NCBI GenBank assembly: GCA_036562495.1
Contig: DATCKA010000042.1
Location: 1 to 27,521, forward strand
Reading direction: 5' to 3'
DNA length: 27,521 bases
Source of the DNA: Geochorda sp036562495
GTDB taxonomy: Bacteria; Bacillota; Limnochordia; Limnochordales; Geochordaceae
Of the stretch, positions 1-8,450 are shown piece after piece. Position numbers and translations under genes: made by a program. How positions within the stretch are numbered: the first letter of the stretch is position 1; each line of letters starts with the position of its first letter. The notes below the pieces were generated by a model, which worked only from the letters and a program-made list of their open reading frames with translations, was not told where the DNA came from and did not search any database.

Positions 1-384
1 CAGGCGCTCCAGGAGCAGCGTGCCGATGCCGCGCCCCTGGAAGGCGTCGTCGACCAGGAAGGCCACCTCGGCGGTGTTGCGTCCCGGCAAGGCCACGTAG
101 TTGCCGACGCCTACCACCCGGGCGGCCTCTCCCTCGCCCCAGACCGCCAGCAGGCAGGCGCGGTCCCGGTCCGGGGGCCGACACAGCTCCTCGATCCAGG
201 CCGGGCTCACCTGGCCGACGCCGCCGAAGAAACGCAGTCGCCGGCTGGTCGGCGAGACGCGCTCCAGCAGATCCCGCACGGACGGCACGTCATCGGGGCC
301 CGCGACTCGCAGCAGGACCCACGACCCGACGCGGAGCAGCGCGTGCTCGCGGAAGCCTCGCGCCTGCTGGATGACACGCCACAC
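1..384 (-). CDS. GNAT-family acetyltransferase domain, partial (cut by window edge)
   Basis: An open frame runs from a GTG at 384 down to base 1 without a stop, giving 128 codons of an incomplete protein. The start follows a GGGGGGAG Shine-Dalgarno at 393-400 with 8 nt spacing. The visible part has the GNAT fold signature: an arginine-rich segment reading SPTSRRLRFFGG, then AEVAFLVDDAFQGRGIGTLLLERL, whose Q-G-R-G-I-G is the acetyl-CoA pyrophosphate-binding loop. The run EVAFLVDDAFQGRGIGT resembles the GNAT domain fused to ADP-forming acyl-CoA synthetases (Pat type, protein lysine acetyltransferases), so the full protein could be such a fusion or a stand-alone acetyltransferase. It lies 47 bp downstream of the VKOR-DsbA gene in the same direction and may be cotranscribed. 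GNAT membership is clear; the substrate is unknown. Confidence 0.8.
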   Translation of the reverse strand, partial: MWRVIQQARGFREHALLRVGSWVLLRVAGPDDVPSVRDLLERVSPTSRRLRFFGGVGQVSPAWIEELCRPPDRDRACLLAVWGEGEAARVVGVGNYVALPGRNTAEVAFLVDDAFQGRGIGTLLLERL

Positions 385-431
385 CGTGCGAGCTCCCCCC
401 TACCCGGCGCTCGGCCTCCCGTGCGGCGACG

Positions 432-1625
432 CTACTGGACGTAGGCCAGGCGCCGGATCTCGGAGACGGGCACCAGCCCTTCGACCTTGCGGCCGTTGAC
501 GAAGAACGTGGGAGTGGCGCGCACCCCCCGGCCGCTCCCCTGGCGTCGGCTCTCATCCACCAGGCGCTGCATCTGCCTGCCCTCCAGGCACCGCCGGAAG
601 GCCGCCTCATCCATGCCCGTCTCCCGGGCCAGCTGCGTCAGGCGGGAGAAGGTGAAGCTCCCCCGGTTTTCCCCGAGCTGCGAGGCGAAGAGGCGGTCGT
701 GGTACGGCCAGAACCGCCCCTGCACCGCGGCGCAGGCCGCGGCCTCGGCCGCCCACTGCGACTCCTGCCCCAGGAAGGCGAAGTTGTGGAACGTGATGCG
801 CATGCGCCCCTTGGCGACGTCCTCGTCCAGCAGCGGGGCGACGACCAGGGCTGCAGCCTGGGCGCAGTAGGGGCACTGGAAGTCGGAGTAGATCTCGACG
901 TGCACGGGAGCGTCCTCGTCGCCCGCGCTCATGAGCCGCTGCAACTCGGCGAGGCTGCTCACCTGGGCGACCTGCGCCCCGCCGGCCGAACTGGCGGGCG
1001 GCAGCGAGCCCGACGGCCCGGTCCCCGCGGCGGGCACGTAGTTGACCAGGGCCAGCACGATGCCGCCCACGACCCCAGCCGCGACAGGACGGCCGGGCAG
1101 TCGCCCCGGCAGCGCCAGGGAGTGCACGATCGCCAGAGTCACCATGATGAGGGCCGAGACCGTGCACCACGGGCAGAGGGTGCGCAGCACCAGCACCTGC
1201 ACACCGGCAAGGTAGAGGGAGAAGATGGCGCCTGCCCAGGCCAGGCCGGCCGCGGCAATCAACTGCCAGGGGGGTGGCGCATGCTGCGGGAGCCGCCCTC
1301 GCTTTGCCCGCTCGGCACCTCGCGTCGGTACCGACGGGGCGGCCCGTCCGCCCCAGAGGTCGAGCACCAGCAAGGTCAGGTAAGCCACCGCGCCCAGCGC
1401 CGCCACCGGGATGCCCGCCAGCCGGGCATAGGGGCTGGCCCACGCCGTCGCGCAACCGCTGCCCGGCCCGCACAGCAAGGCGCCCGGCGCCGAGGGTCCC
1501 CCCTGCAGGTCGATCCAGGTCAGATACAGCGAAAGCACCAGCCCCAGCCCAGCCAGGAGCGAGGCGACCCCCGTGAGCCTGCGGTGGCGCTGCAGCGTCG
1601 TCGCTTCGGCCATGGCCTGACGCAC
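432..1625 (-). CDS. VKOR-DsbA fusion protein (disulfide-bond formation)
   Basis: The 397-residue protein joins an integral-membrane vitamin K epoxide reductase domain (about residues 18-195) to a C-terminal thioredoxin/DsbA domain (about 225-397). The VKOR part shows the loop cysteine pair Cys52 and Cys58 and the quinone-proximal CPWC at 151-154, set among four or five hydrophobic segments. The DsbA part shows CPYC at 251-254 in DFQCPYC and a later ATPT with the expected cis-proline. In this family electrons pass from substrate cysteines through the thioredoxin domain and VKOR cysteines to quinone, replacing a separate DsbA/DsbB pair. Acting outside the membrane is inferred from the family. 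The GTG at 1625 has GAAGGGA a few bases upstream; an ATG at 1613 is an alternative. All redox motifs are intact. Confidence 0.93.
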   Translation of the reverse strand: MRQAMAEATTLQRHRRLTGVASLLAGLGLVLSLYLTWIDLQGGPSAPGALLCGPGSGCATAWASPYARLAGIPVAALGAVAYLTLLVLDLWGGRAAPSVPTRGAERAKRGRLPQHAPPPWQLIAAAGLAWAGAIFSLYLAGVQVLVLRTLCPWCTVSALIMVTLAIVHSLALPGRLPGRPVAAGVVGGIVLALVNYVPAAGTGPSGSLPPASSAGGAQVAQVSSLAELQRLMSAGDEDAPVHVEIYSDFQCPYCAQAAALVVAPLLDEDVAKGRMRITFHNFAFLGQESQWAAEAAACAAVQGRFWPYHDRLFASQLGENRGSFTFSRLTQLARETGMDEAAFRRCLEGRQMQRLVDESRRQGSGRGVRATPTFFVNGRKVEGLVPVSEIRRLAYVQ

Positions 1626-1728
1626 CCCGTCCCTTCGCGGATCCTCTCGTCGTCCTGGTCACGGCCCCGTCGGCCTACTTTTCGGCGGCGACGCCCCCGC
1701 GCCTGCAAAAGCTAGGAGAGGCACGCCA

Positions 1729-1762
1729 GGCGGGCCAGCCCGCCAGGAGGCGTGCGTACAAT
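1729..1762 (+). promoter_or_regulatory. Candidate glgP promoter -10 and small stem-loop
   Basis: TACAAT at 1757-1762 matches five of six positions of a sigma-A -10 box and lies 42 bases before the glucan phosphorylase ATG. No convincing -35 is present at 16-18 bp. Just upstream, GGCGGG (1729-1734) and CCCGCC (1739-1744) can pair over a 4-nt loop. This is a weak call based on position and one hexamer. Confidence 0.3.
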
Positions 1763-1804
1763 CGGACCGCACGCGGCAGGGATCTGGCAAGGAGGGGTCC
1801 GCCC

Positions 1805-4408
1805 ATGCGCCCGATCCGCACCTTCTCGGTGGCTCCGTCGCTGCCGGAGCCCATCGCGCGCCTGCCGGAGCTGGCCTACAACCTCCTCTGGTCATGGGAT
1901 GCCGACATCCGGTCCCTCTTCGTCCGGCTGGACCGGCGGCTCTGGGAGATCGCCGAGCACAACCCGGTGCGCATGCTGGCCCTCATCGGCAGGCGGCGGC
2001 TCGAGGAGGTCGCCGGAGATGAGGGATTCCTGGCCCAGTACCGGCAGGTCCTGGAGTCCTTCGACGCCTACGTGGCCGAGCGCGAGACGTGGTGGGCGCG
2101 ACGCTTCGGCCGGCGCCCCGACGACCAGCCGCTGGTCGCCTACTTCTCGGCCGAGGTGGGACTGACGGAGTCCATGCCCATGTACTCGGGCGGGCTCGGC
2201 AACCTGGCGGGCGACCACCTCAAGTCGGCCAGCGACCTGGGGCTGCCCCTGGTCGCGGTCAGCCTCATGTATCACCAGGGCTACTTCCGTCAAGCGCTCA
2301 CCCCGGACGGCTGGCAACAGGAGAACTACCCGGACTACGACATCTACACCATGCCCATGCAGCTGGTGCGGCGCTCCAACGGCCAGCCCCTGACGGTGGA
2401 GGTGACCCTGCCCGGCCGGCAGCTCGTGGCCTACGTCTGGCGGGTGCGGGTCGGACGGGTGGAGCTCTACTTGCTGGACGCCAACGTGGCCGCCAACGCT
2501 CCCGAGGACCGGATCTTGACGGATCGGCTCTACGGGGGCGACCTCGACATGCGGCTCCGGCAGGAGATCCTCCTGGGCATCGGGGGCGTGCGGGCGCTTT
2601 CGGCCATGGGCCTGCGCCCCCGCGTCTTCCACATGAACGAGGGGCACTCTGCCTTCCTGGCGCTGGAGCGGATCCGCCGCCTCATGGACGAGCAGGACCT
2701 CACCTTCGACGAGGCCAGGGAGGCGGCCGCCGCCGGTCACGTCTTCACGACGCACACCCCCGTGCCGGCAGGCCACGACTACTTCCCTCCGGAGATGATG
2801 GAGCGCTACTTCGGCGACTTCTACCGAGCCATGCACCTGAGCCGCCAGGCCTTCATGGCCCTTGGCCGGCGGGATCCCGGGGCCGATCACGAGGCCTTTT
2901 GCATGACCATCCTGGCCCTCAAGACGGCTGCCTACGCCAACGGCGTGAGTCGCCTGCATGGCGCCGTGGCCCGCCGCATGTGGCAGGGCCTGTGGCCCGA
3001 CGTGCCGCAGGGGGAGCTGCCCATCGGCTCCATCACCAACGGCGTCCACCTGCTCTCCTGGGTCTCCAAGGACATGGCCGACCTCTACGACCGCTACCTC
3101 GGGCCTCGCTGGCGCAGCGACCCCGACGACCCGACCCTGTGGGAGCAGGTGGCGGACATCCCGGCCGAGGAGCTATGGCGCACCCACGAGCGGCGCCGTG
3201 AGCGTCTGGTGGCGTACGTGCGCCGCCGCCTGCGCGCCCAGGTCGTGGCCCGTGGGGCCACACCCTCGGAGATCGCCGAGGCCGAGCGAGCCCTGGACCC
3301 GAGGGCCCTGACCATCGGGTTGGCCCGCCGCTTCGCCACCTACAAGCGCGCCACCCTCTTGCTGCAGGACCCCGAGCGGTTGGTGCGCCTGCTGACCCAG
3401 CCGGGCCGACCGGTGCAGATCGTCGTGGCGGGCAAGGCCCATCCCCACGACGACGCCGGCAAGGAACTGATTAGGCAGATGGTGCACTTCGCCCGGCGCC
3501 CCGAGGTCCGCGGACGGGTGGTCTTCGTCGAGGACTACGACATCGAGCTGGCGCGCTACCTGGTGCAGGGCTGCGACGTCTGGCTCAACACCCCGCGCCG
3601 ACCGCATGAGGCCAGCGGCACCAGCGGCATGAAGGCCGCGGTCAACGGCGTGCTCAACGTGAGCGTCCTGGACGGCTGGTGGAACGAGGCCTGGTCCCCC
3701 GACCTGGGATGGGCGATAGGCCCGGGAGGCGAAGAGCCCGAGAGCGGCTATCCCGACAGCGTCCGCCACGACCCCGCGCTGGTGGACCGGCTCGACGCCC
3801 TGGCGCTGATGGACGTGCTCGAACACGAGGTGGTGCCCCTCTTCTACGACCGCGGGGCCGACGGCTTGCCGAAGGGCTGGATCGCCCGCATGCGCCGCTC
3901 CATCGCCTCCATCCCCCCTCATTTCAACACCCACCGCATGGTCAAGGAGTACGCGGAGCGCTTCTACGTCCCGGGGTCCCGCCGCTACGTCTCCCTGGCC
4001 GCCGACGGGATGCGCCGCGCCAAGGAACTGGCGCGCTGGAAGCAGGTCGTCTCCAAGAGCTGGCAGGGCGTTCGCATCGACGAGGTGGAGTCGACGGCCA
4101 CCGACCCGGTGACCGCGGACCGGGGTTTTGCGGTGCGGGCCATCGCCTTCCTCAACGGGCTGCACCCCGACGACGTGGTCGCCGAGCTCTACCTGGGCCG
4201 GGTCGACCCTCGCGGCAAGCTGACCGACTGCCGCGTCCTGCGCATGCACCCGGCGGGGACGGAGCCGGGAGGGCGGTTCGTCTTCGAGGTGGCCGACGTC
4301 AGGGTGGAGGGCAGCGGCCTCCACGGCTTCCAGGTGCGGCTCCACCCGACCCATCCGGACCTGGCGACGCCGCTGGAGACGGGGCTGGTGCGGTGGGCCG
4401 GCGGGTGA
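1805..4408 (+). CDS. glgP: Alpha-glucan (glycogen/maltodextrin) phosphorylase
   Basis: This 867-residue protein matches the Thermotoga/Thermus-type glucan phosphorylases (GT35), which release glucose-1-phosphate from alpha-1,4-glucans using pyridoxal phosphate. The N-terminal region (LPELAYNLLWSWD) is the DUF3417 segment typical of this branch. The body contains YSGGLGNLAGDHLKSASDLG (about residues 128-147) and FATYKRATLL. The PLP-binding block is HEASGTSGMKAAVNG, with the likely PLP lysine at residue 610. AAGGAGG precedes the ATG at good spacing. No other glycogen gene is adjacent, so it appears to be a single-gene unit. It converges on the glcF gene, with only 8 bp between the stop codons. 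The specific substrate (glycogen or maltodextrin) cannot be told from sequence alone. Confidence 0.95.
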   Translation: MRPIRTFSVAPSLPEPIARLPELAYNLLWSWDADIRSLFVRLDRRLWEIAEHNPVRMLALIGRRRLEEVAGDEGFLAQYRQVLESFDAYVAERETWWARRFGRRPDDQPLVAYFSAEVGLTESMPMYSGGLGNLAGDHLKSASDLGLPLVAVSLMYHQGYFRQALTPDGWQQENYPDYDIYTMPMQLVRRSNGQPLTVEVTLPGRQLVAYVWRVRVGRVELYLLDANVAANAPEDRILTDRLYGGDLDMRLRQEILLGIGGVRALSAMGLRPRVFHMNEGHSAFLALERIRRLMDEQDLTFDEAREAAAAGHVFTTHTPVPAGHDYFPPEMMERYFGDFYRAMHLSRQAFMALGRRDPGADHEAFCMTILALKTAAYANGVSRLHGAVARRMWQGLWPDVPQGELPIGSITNGVHLLSWVSKDMADLYDRYLGPRWRSDPDDPTLWEQVADIPAEELWRTHERRRERLVAYVRRRLRAQVVARGATPSEIAEAERALDPRALTIGLARRFATYKRATLLLQDPERLVRLLTQPGRPVQIVVAGKAHPHDDAGKELIRQMVHFARRPEVRGRVVFVEDYDIELARYLVQGCDVWLNTPRRPHEASGTSGMKAAVNGVLNVSVLDGWWNEAWSPDLGWAIGPGGEEPESGYPDSVRHDPALVDRLDALALMDVLEHEVVPLFYDRGADGLPKGWIARMRRSIASIPPHFNTHRMVKEYAERFYVPGSRRYVSLAADGMRRAKELARWKQVVSKSWQGVRIDEVESTATDPVTADRGFAVRAIAFLNGLHPDDVVAELYLGRVDPRGKLTDCRVLRMHPAGTEPGGRFVFEVADVRVEGSGLHGFQVRLHPTHPDLATPLETGLVRWAGG

Positions 4409-4411
4409 CCT

Positions 4412-4428
4412 CCCGCCTATTGGGCGGG
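4412..4428. terminator. Hairpin between convergent glgP and glcF
   Basis: CCCGCC (4412-4417) and GGCGGG (4423-4428) can pair over the loop TATTG, exactly between the two convergent stop codons. No T-run follows on either strand, so an intrinsic terminator role is inferred from position only. Confidence 0.35.
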
Positions 4429-5697
4429 GCCTTGCCCTGCGTAGGCCCGGGCCAGCACCTCGACGGTGTGGTGCACCGGCAGGGGGTGGCCCCGCTCCCG
4501 CAGCGCCGTCGAGATCTGCACCATGCAGCCCACGTTGCCGGTGACCACGGCCTCGGCCCCCGTCGAGAGGATGGCCTCGGCCTTGCGCCGGCCGAGCTCC
4601 CTGGCCAGCTGGGGATGCTCGACGTTGTAGGTGCCCGCCGAGCCGCAGCAGATCTCCGCATCCGGCACCTCCACGAGCTCGACCCCGGGGATCTGCCCCA
4701 GGAGGCGGCGCGGAGCCTCCCGGATGCCCTGGGCGTGCGCCAGGTGGCAGGCGTCGTGATAGGCGAGCCGCCACGGGCGAGGCAGGGGGCCGGGCGGCAA
4801 GGGCCCTATTTCGTCGAGCCACTCGCTGACGTCGCGCACCCGCTCGGCCAATCGCCGGGCTGCGGTTTCCTCCGGGCGGCCGCGGAAGAGCAGAGGGTAC
4901 TCCTTGATGGCCGACCCGCAGCCCGCCGCGGTCGTGATGACGGCATCCACGCCCTCACGAAGCAGGACCGCCAGGTTGCGCCGGGCGAGGGCCCGCGCCT
5001 GCTCGGCCATGCCCGTGTGCATGGCCAGGGCCCCGCAGCACCCCTGCTCCGGTGGCACGAGCACCTCGGCGCCGTGCAGGGTGAGGACGTCGATGGCGGC
5101 GCGGTTGATGGCCGGCGCCAGGACCTGCTGGACGCAGCCCGCCAGCAGGGCGACCCGGCTGCGCTGCCGCCCACGGGCCGGGTAGCGTGGGGCCAGCGGC
5201 GCAGGAGACGGCAGCTGGCTCGGCAACAGCCGCACGGGGGCCGCCAGCGGCTCGGGCAGGCGCTCCATCACGGGGCGGGCGAGCGCTCCAAGCCGGGCGG
5301 CCAGCCGAAACCGCCGGGGATAGGGCATCAGCGTCGCCAGCATCCGCCGCAACAGGCGGGCGTACGGGCGACGCGCCGGGCGCCGGGCCTCCAGGTGCTC
5401 GCGAAAGCCCACCAGCAACTGATCGTAGCGCACCCCCGACGGGCACGCCGTCACGCACGCCAGGCATCCCAGGCAGCGGTCGATGGGCTCGACGACGGCC
5501 GGCTCGGGCTCGAGGCGGCCTTCCAGGACCCCCTTCATCAGGTAGATCCGGCCCCTGGGGGAGTCGACCTCCCGGCCCAGGACCCGGTAGGTCGGACAGG
5601 TAGCCAGGCAGAAGCCACAGTGCACGCAGGCCTGGACGGCCTCCGCCATCGGCGCGCCCGCCGGTCCCAGCCGCTCGACCTGGATGCGGTGCTGCAC
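4417..5697 (-). CDS. glcF: Glycolate oxidase iron-sulfur subunit GlcF
   Basis: This 426-residue protein carries two 4Fe-4S ferredoxin motifs near the N-terminus, CxxCxxCxxxC at Cys24/27/30/34 and at Cys75/78/81/85, each followed by Pro. Two CCG-type cysteine motifs follow in the C-terminal half (GCCGALAMH and CCGSAGTYN). This is the standard GlcF/heterodisulfide-reductase-like layout. It should accept electrons from the flavin subunits GlcD/GlcE and pass them towards the membrane quinone pool. The open frame extends further upstream, but the GTG at 5697 is preferred because AAAGGAGG (5705-5712) sits 7 nt before it and the ferredoxin motifs then fall at the usual positions. It begins 19 bp after the glcE stop and is the last gene of glcDEF. 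Confidence 0.93.
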   Translation of the reverse strand: MQHRIQVERLGPAGAPMAEAVQACVHCGFCLATCPTYRVLGREVDSPRGRIYLMKGVLEGRLEPEPAVVEPIDRCLGCLACVTACPSGVRYDQLLVGFREHLEARRPARRPYARLLRRMLATLMPYPRRFRLAARLGALARPVMERLPEPLAAPVRLLPSQLPSPAPLAPRYPARGRQRSRVALLAGCVQQVLAPAINRAAIDVLTLHGAEVLVPPEQGCCGALAMHTGMAEQARALARRNLAVLLREGVDAVITTAAGCGSAIKEYPLLFRGRPEETAARRLAERVRDVSEWLDEIGPLPPGPLPRPWRLAYHDACHLAHAQGIREAPRRLLGQIPGVELVEVPDAEICCGSAGTYNVEHPQLARELGRRKAEAILSTGAEAVVTGNVGCMVQISTALRERGHPLPVHHTVEVLARAYAGQGPAQ

Positions 5698-5716
5698 GAT
5701 CCGGCCTCCTTTCGCC

Positions 5717-6886
5717 TCACAGCGCGCCGAAGCGCCCGTCCGGGTCCAGCGCCTGCTTGACACGACGCGCGAAGGACTCGCCGGGCGGGGCCACCACCCA
5801 GACGCCGCCGGGGGGCGCCCCCCGAACCGCCATCGCCGGCACGCCCAGCGCCTGCAGGGAGTGGACCACCTCGTCCCATCCCACCTGGGGAGACACGGCG
5901 GCCCACCCGACGTTGCCGGCGACGCTGTAATGGCGGATGGCGCCGAGACGCTGCAGGATCGCGTCGGCCCCCGGCAGCCGCGACGGCACCAGGTGCAACC
6001 GGATGAGCCGCCAGGTCGGCGGCACCCAGCGCAGGTCTCGCAGCCGCTCCCAGAGGACGCGTTCGACCTCGCCGTCCAGGCGCTGCCCACGCCGGCCCAG
6101 GTGCGCCTCGACGCGGGCGAGCCAGCCATCCAGAGCGGCCGGAGGGCCTCCGCCTCGTACCACCAGCGTCGTGGGCGCCCGGCTCGTGACCGACGGGCCC
6201 GAGGAGCCCGGGTCGCCGGCCAGCACCTCAGGCGGGACCAGCTCGAGGGCGTGGGGCTCCAGAGGGCTCCGGGCCAGGCGGCGCAGGGCGCTCGTCGCCT
6301 CGTCCAGCGAGTCGAAGGGGACCACGAGCGTGGCGAAGGCCCGTGGGGCGGGAAAGACCTTGAGGGTGACCTCCACCAGCACGCCCAGACGGCCCCGGCT
6401 GCCGCAGAAGAGCTTGGGGAGGTCGAAGCCGGCGGCGTTCTTGACCACCTTGCCGCCCCCTCGGACGAGGCGCCCCTGGCCGTCGAGGAAGCGGATACCC
6501 AGGACGAAGTCGCGCACGCCGCCGAAATGCAACCGTCCGGGGCCCGAGAGCCCGGATGCCACGGCCCCTCCCAGCGTCGCTCCCCCGTCGACGAATGGGG
6601 GATCGAAGGGCAGGTACTGGCCGTGCTCGTCCAGCAACTCCTGGAGCTCCCGCAGGGTCGTGCCGGCTCTCGCCGTCACCGTGAACTCGGCGGGTTGGTA
6701 CTCCACGATCCCCGACAGGTCCCGCATGTCCATCAGCCAGGCGTCGGGTGGGGGATCGGCCATCCCCCACTTGGTGCCCGATCCTCGTGCCAGCACCCGG
6801 GGGGAGGCCACGAGCAGCTCTCGGGCCTCCTCGACGCTGCGGGGCGTCAAGACACCCAGCCCTGCCGGCGCCGGCGACCTGTCCAC
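5717..6886 (-). CDS. glcE: Glycolate oxidase FAD-binding subunit GlcE
   Basis: This 389-residue protein has the PCMH-type FAD-binding fold: VLARGSGTKWG at 31-41, then GGATLGGAVASGLSGPGRL and KNAAGFDLPKLFCGSRGRLG, all characteristic of GlcE. In the E. coli glycolate oxidase GlcE works with GlcD and GlcF to oxidise glycolate to glyoxylate. The GTG start at 6886 follows GGAGAGGAGG with short, suitable spacing. It lies 35 bp after glcD and 19 bp before glcF, in the usual glcD-glcE-glcF order. No truncation or missing flavin-binding segment is seen. Lactate or another 2-hydroxy acid is a possible alternative substrate of the complex. Confidence 0.92.
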   Translation of the reverse strand: MDRSPAPAGLGVLTPRSVEEARELLVASPRVLARGSGTKWGMADPPPDAWLMDMRDLSGIVEYQPAEFTVTARAGTTLRELQELLDEHGQYLPFDPPFVDGGATLGGAVASGLSGPGRLHFGGVRDFVLGIRFLDGQGRLVRGGGKVVKNAAGFDLPKLFCGSRGRLGVLVEVTLKVFPAPRAFATLVVPFDSLDEATSALRRLARSPLEPHALELVPPEVLAGDPGSSGPSVTSRAPTTLVVRGGGPPAALDGWLARVEAHLGRRGQRLDGEVERVLWERLRDLRWVPPTWRLIRLHLVPSRLPGADAILQRLGAIRHYSVAGNVGWAAVSPQVGWDEVVHSLQALGVPAMAVRGAPPGGVWVVAPPGESFARRVKQALDPDGRFGAL

Positions 6887-6921
6887 CGTGGCCTCCTCTC
6901 CCTTCGCCCGCCCGGCCTCCG

Positions 6922-8367
6922 CTACATGCGGCTCAGCAGACCGGCTCTCTCCAGCGGGTGCGGCCCGCGTGCGACCCCCACCGGCTCGTCGACCGGCTCG
7001 CCGGGGAACATCTTGCCGCGGTTGGCCACCTCCCGGGGATCCATGGCCAGCCGGATGCGTCGCATGGCGTCGAGGTCGTCAGGGCCAAACATCTCGGCCA
7101 GGTACGTGCGCTTCTCCAGACCCACCCCATGCTCGCCGGTGATGGAGCCCCCCAGCCGCAGGCAGAGGCGCAGGATCTCCCCCGCCAGCGCCTCGGCTCG
7201 CTCCAGGGCGCCCGGCTCGCGGCCGTCGTAGAGGATGAGAGGATGCAAGTTGCCGTCGCCGGCGTGGAAGACGTTGGCCACCCGCAGGCCGAAGCGGGCG
7301 GCCAGGCGCTCGATCTCGGCCAGGGCCTCCCCGAGCCGGGTGCGGGGCACCACCCCGTCCTGCACCAGGTAGTCGGGGCTCAATCGGCCCACCGCGGAGA
7401 ACGCACTCTTGCGGCCCTTCCAGATGCGGGCCCGCTCCGCCTCGTCTTGTGCCACCCGGATCTCGTAGGCGCCGGAGGCCCGGATGGCCTCCGTCAGGCG
7501 CAGGAACTCCGCCTCCACCTCTTCGCGGGGCCCGTCGAGCTCGACGATCAGCAGAGCCGCCGCGTCCAGCGGATACCCCGCATGGACGGCGGCCTCGGCC
7601 GCCTGGATGGCGAGACGGTCCATGATCTCGATGGCTCCCGGCAACAGCCCCGCCCCCACCACCCGTGCCACCGCGTCCCCGGCGGCCTCCAGGCTGCGAT
7701 AGGCGGCCAGCACCGTGCGGATGCTCTCGGGCCTGGGTAGCAGGCGCACCGTGACGGTCACCGCGACGCCCATCAGACCTTCGGATCCGACGAAGAGCCC
7801 CGGCAGGTCCGCACCCGCCACCTCGAGGCTCTCGCCCCCGAGCTTCACCAGCTCGCCGCCCGGCAGCACCACGTCCAGGCCCAGCACGTGGTTGGACGTC
7901 ATGCCGTACTTGAGGCAGTGGGCACCCCCCGAGTTGAAGGCGACGTTGCCGCCGATGGTGCAGATCACCTGGCTCGAGGGGTCAGGGGCGTAGTAGAGGC
8001 CGTAGGGAGCGGCGGCTTGCGATATGCGGGCGTTGACGACCCCCGGCTGCACGACGGCCCGCAGGTCGTCGGGGTCGATGCGCAGGATGCGATCCATCCG
8101 GTTGAGGGCGATGACGATGCCGCCCGGCACGGGCACCGAGCCCCCCGAGAGGCTGGTGCCGCTGCCCCGCGCCACGAAGGGCACGCCCTCCTCGTGACAC
8201 AGCCGCAGCGTCGCCATCACCTGCTCGGTCGTCTCGGGAAAGACCACGGCCAGCGGGAGTCGCTGCACGGCGGTGAGGGCGTCGCACTCGTAGGCCGCGA
8301 GGGCGGCTGGCTCGGTCACCCGTGCGTCCGGCGGGTAGATGCGTGCCAGCTCCTTCTCGATGCCCAT
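6922..8367 (-). CDS. glcD: Glycolate oxidase catalytic subunit GlcD (copy 1)
   Basis: This 481-residue FAD-linked oxidase has the FAD-binding segment VARGSGTSLSGGSVPVPGG (about 65-83) and IGGNVAFNSGGAHCLKYG. The C-terminal catalytic half contains VFHAGDGNLHP and GGSITGEHGVG, the paired motifs of the GlcD/D-lactate dehydrogenase family. It should oxidise glycolate, or D-lactate as an alternative. It heads the glcDEF operon and is divergent from an IclR-family regulator 77 bp away. The ATG at 8367 is preceded by a G-rich GGGGGCGGGAG, which is a poor Shine-Dalgarno, so the start is slightly uncertain. A paralogue lies at 15697-17136. Confidence 0.93.
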   Translation of the reverse strand: MGIEKELARIYPPDARVTEPAALAAYECDALTAVQRLPLAVVFPETTEQVMATLRLCHEEGVPFVARGSGTSLSGGSVPVPGGIVIALNRMDRILRIDPDDLRAVVQPGVVNARISQAAAPYGLYYAPDPSSQVICTIGGNVAFNSGGAHCLKYGMTSNHVLGLDVVLPGGELVKLGGESLEVAGADLPGLFVGSEGLMGVAVTVTVRLLPRPESIRTVLAAYRSLEAAGDAVARVVGAGLLPGAIEIMDRLAIQAAEAAVHAGYPLDAAALLIVELDGPREEVEAEFLRLTEAIRASGAYEIRVAQDEAERARIWKGRKSAFSAVGRLSPDYLVQDGVVPRTRLGEALAEIERLAARFGLRVANVFHAGDGNLHPLILYDGREPGALERAEALAGEILRLCLRLGGSITGEHGVGLEKRTYLAEMFGPDDLDAMRRIRLAMDPREVANRGKMFPGEPVDEPVGVARGPHPLERAGLLSRM

Positions 8368-8417
8368 GCTCCCGCCCCCATCGCCCGTCTCTGCTTCTCT
8401 CGCCAGGAGAAAACACC

Positions 8418-8450
8418 TTCCACATGCTATGATCCGTGGGGGATATGGAA
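8418..8450. promoter_or_regulatory. iclR extended -10 promoter and imperfect inverted repeat (candidate operator)
   Basis: TGC-TATGAT at 8425-8433 is an extended -10 (TGn plus a 5/6 hexamer) reading rightward. Transcription would start near 8440, only about five bases before the ATG at 8445. Around it, TTCCACAT (8418-8425) and ATATGGAA (8443-8450) form inverted arms matching at 7 of 8 positions. IclR-family proteins often bind such repeats in divergent spacers, so this could control both iclR and glcDEF. The operator role is inference. Confidence 0.4.

Noticed and set aside
1892..3049. A 385-codon minus-strand frame inside glgP
   Set aside because: His/Val/Gly-rich antisense text opposite a conserved phosphorylase; no ribosome-binding site or domain.
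3173..4822. A 549-codon minus-strand open frame across glgP and glcF
   Set aside because: It runs antisense to glgP and out of frame with glcF and shows no domain.
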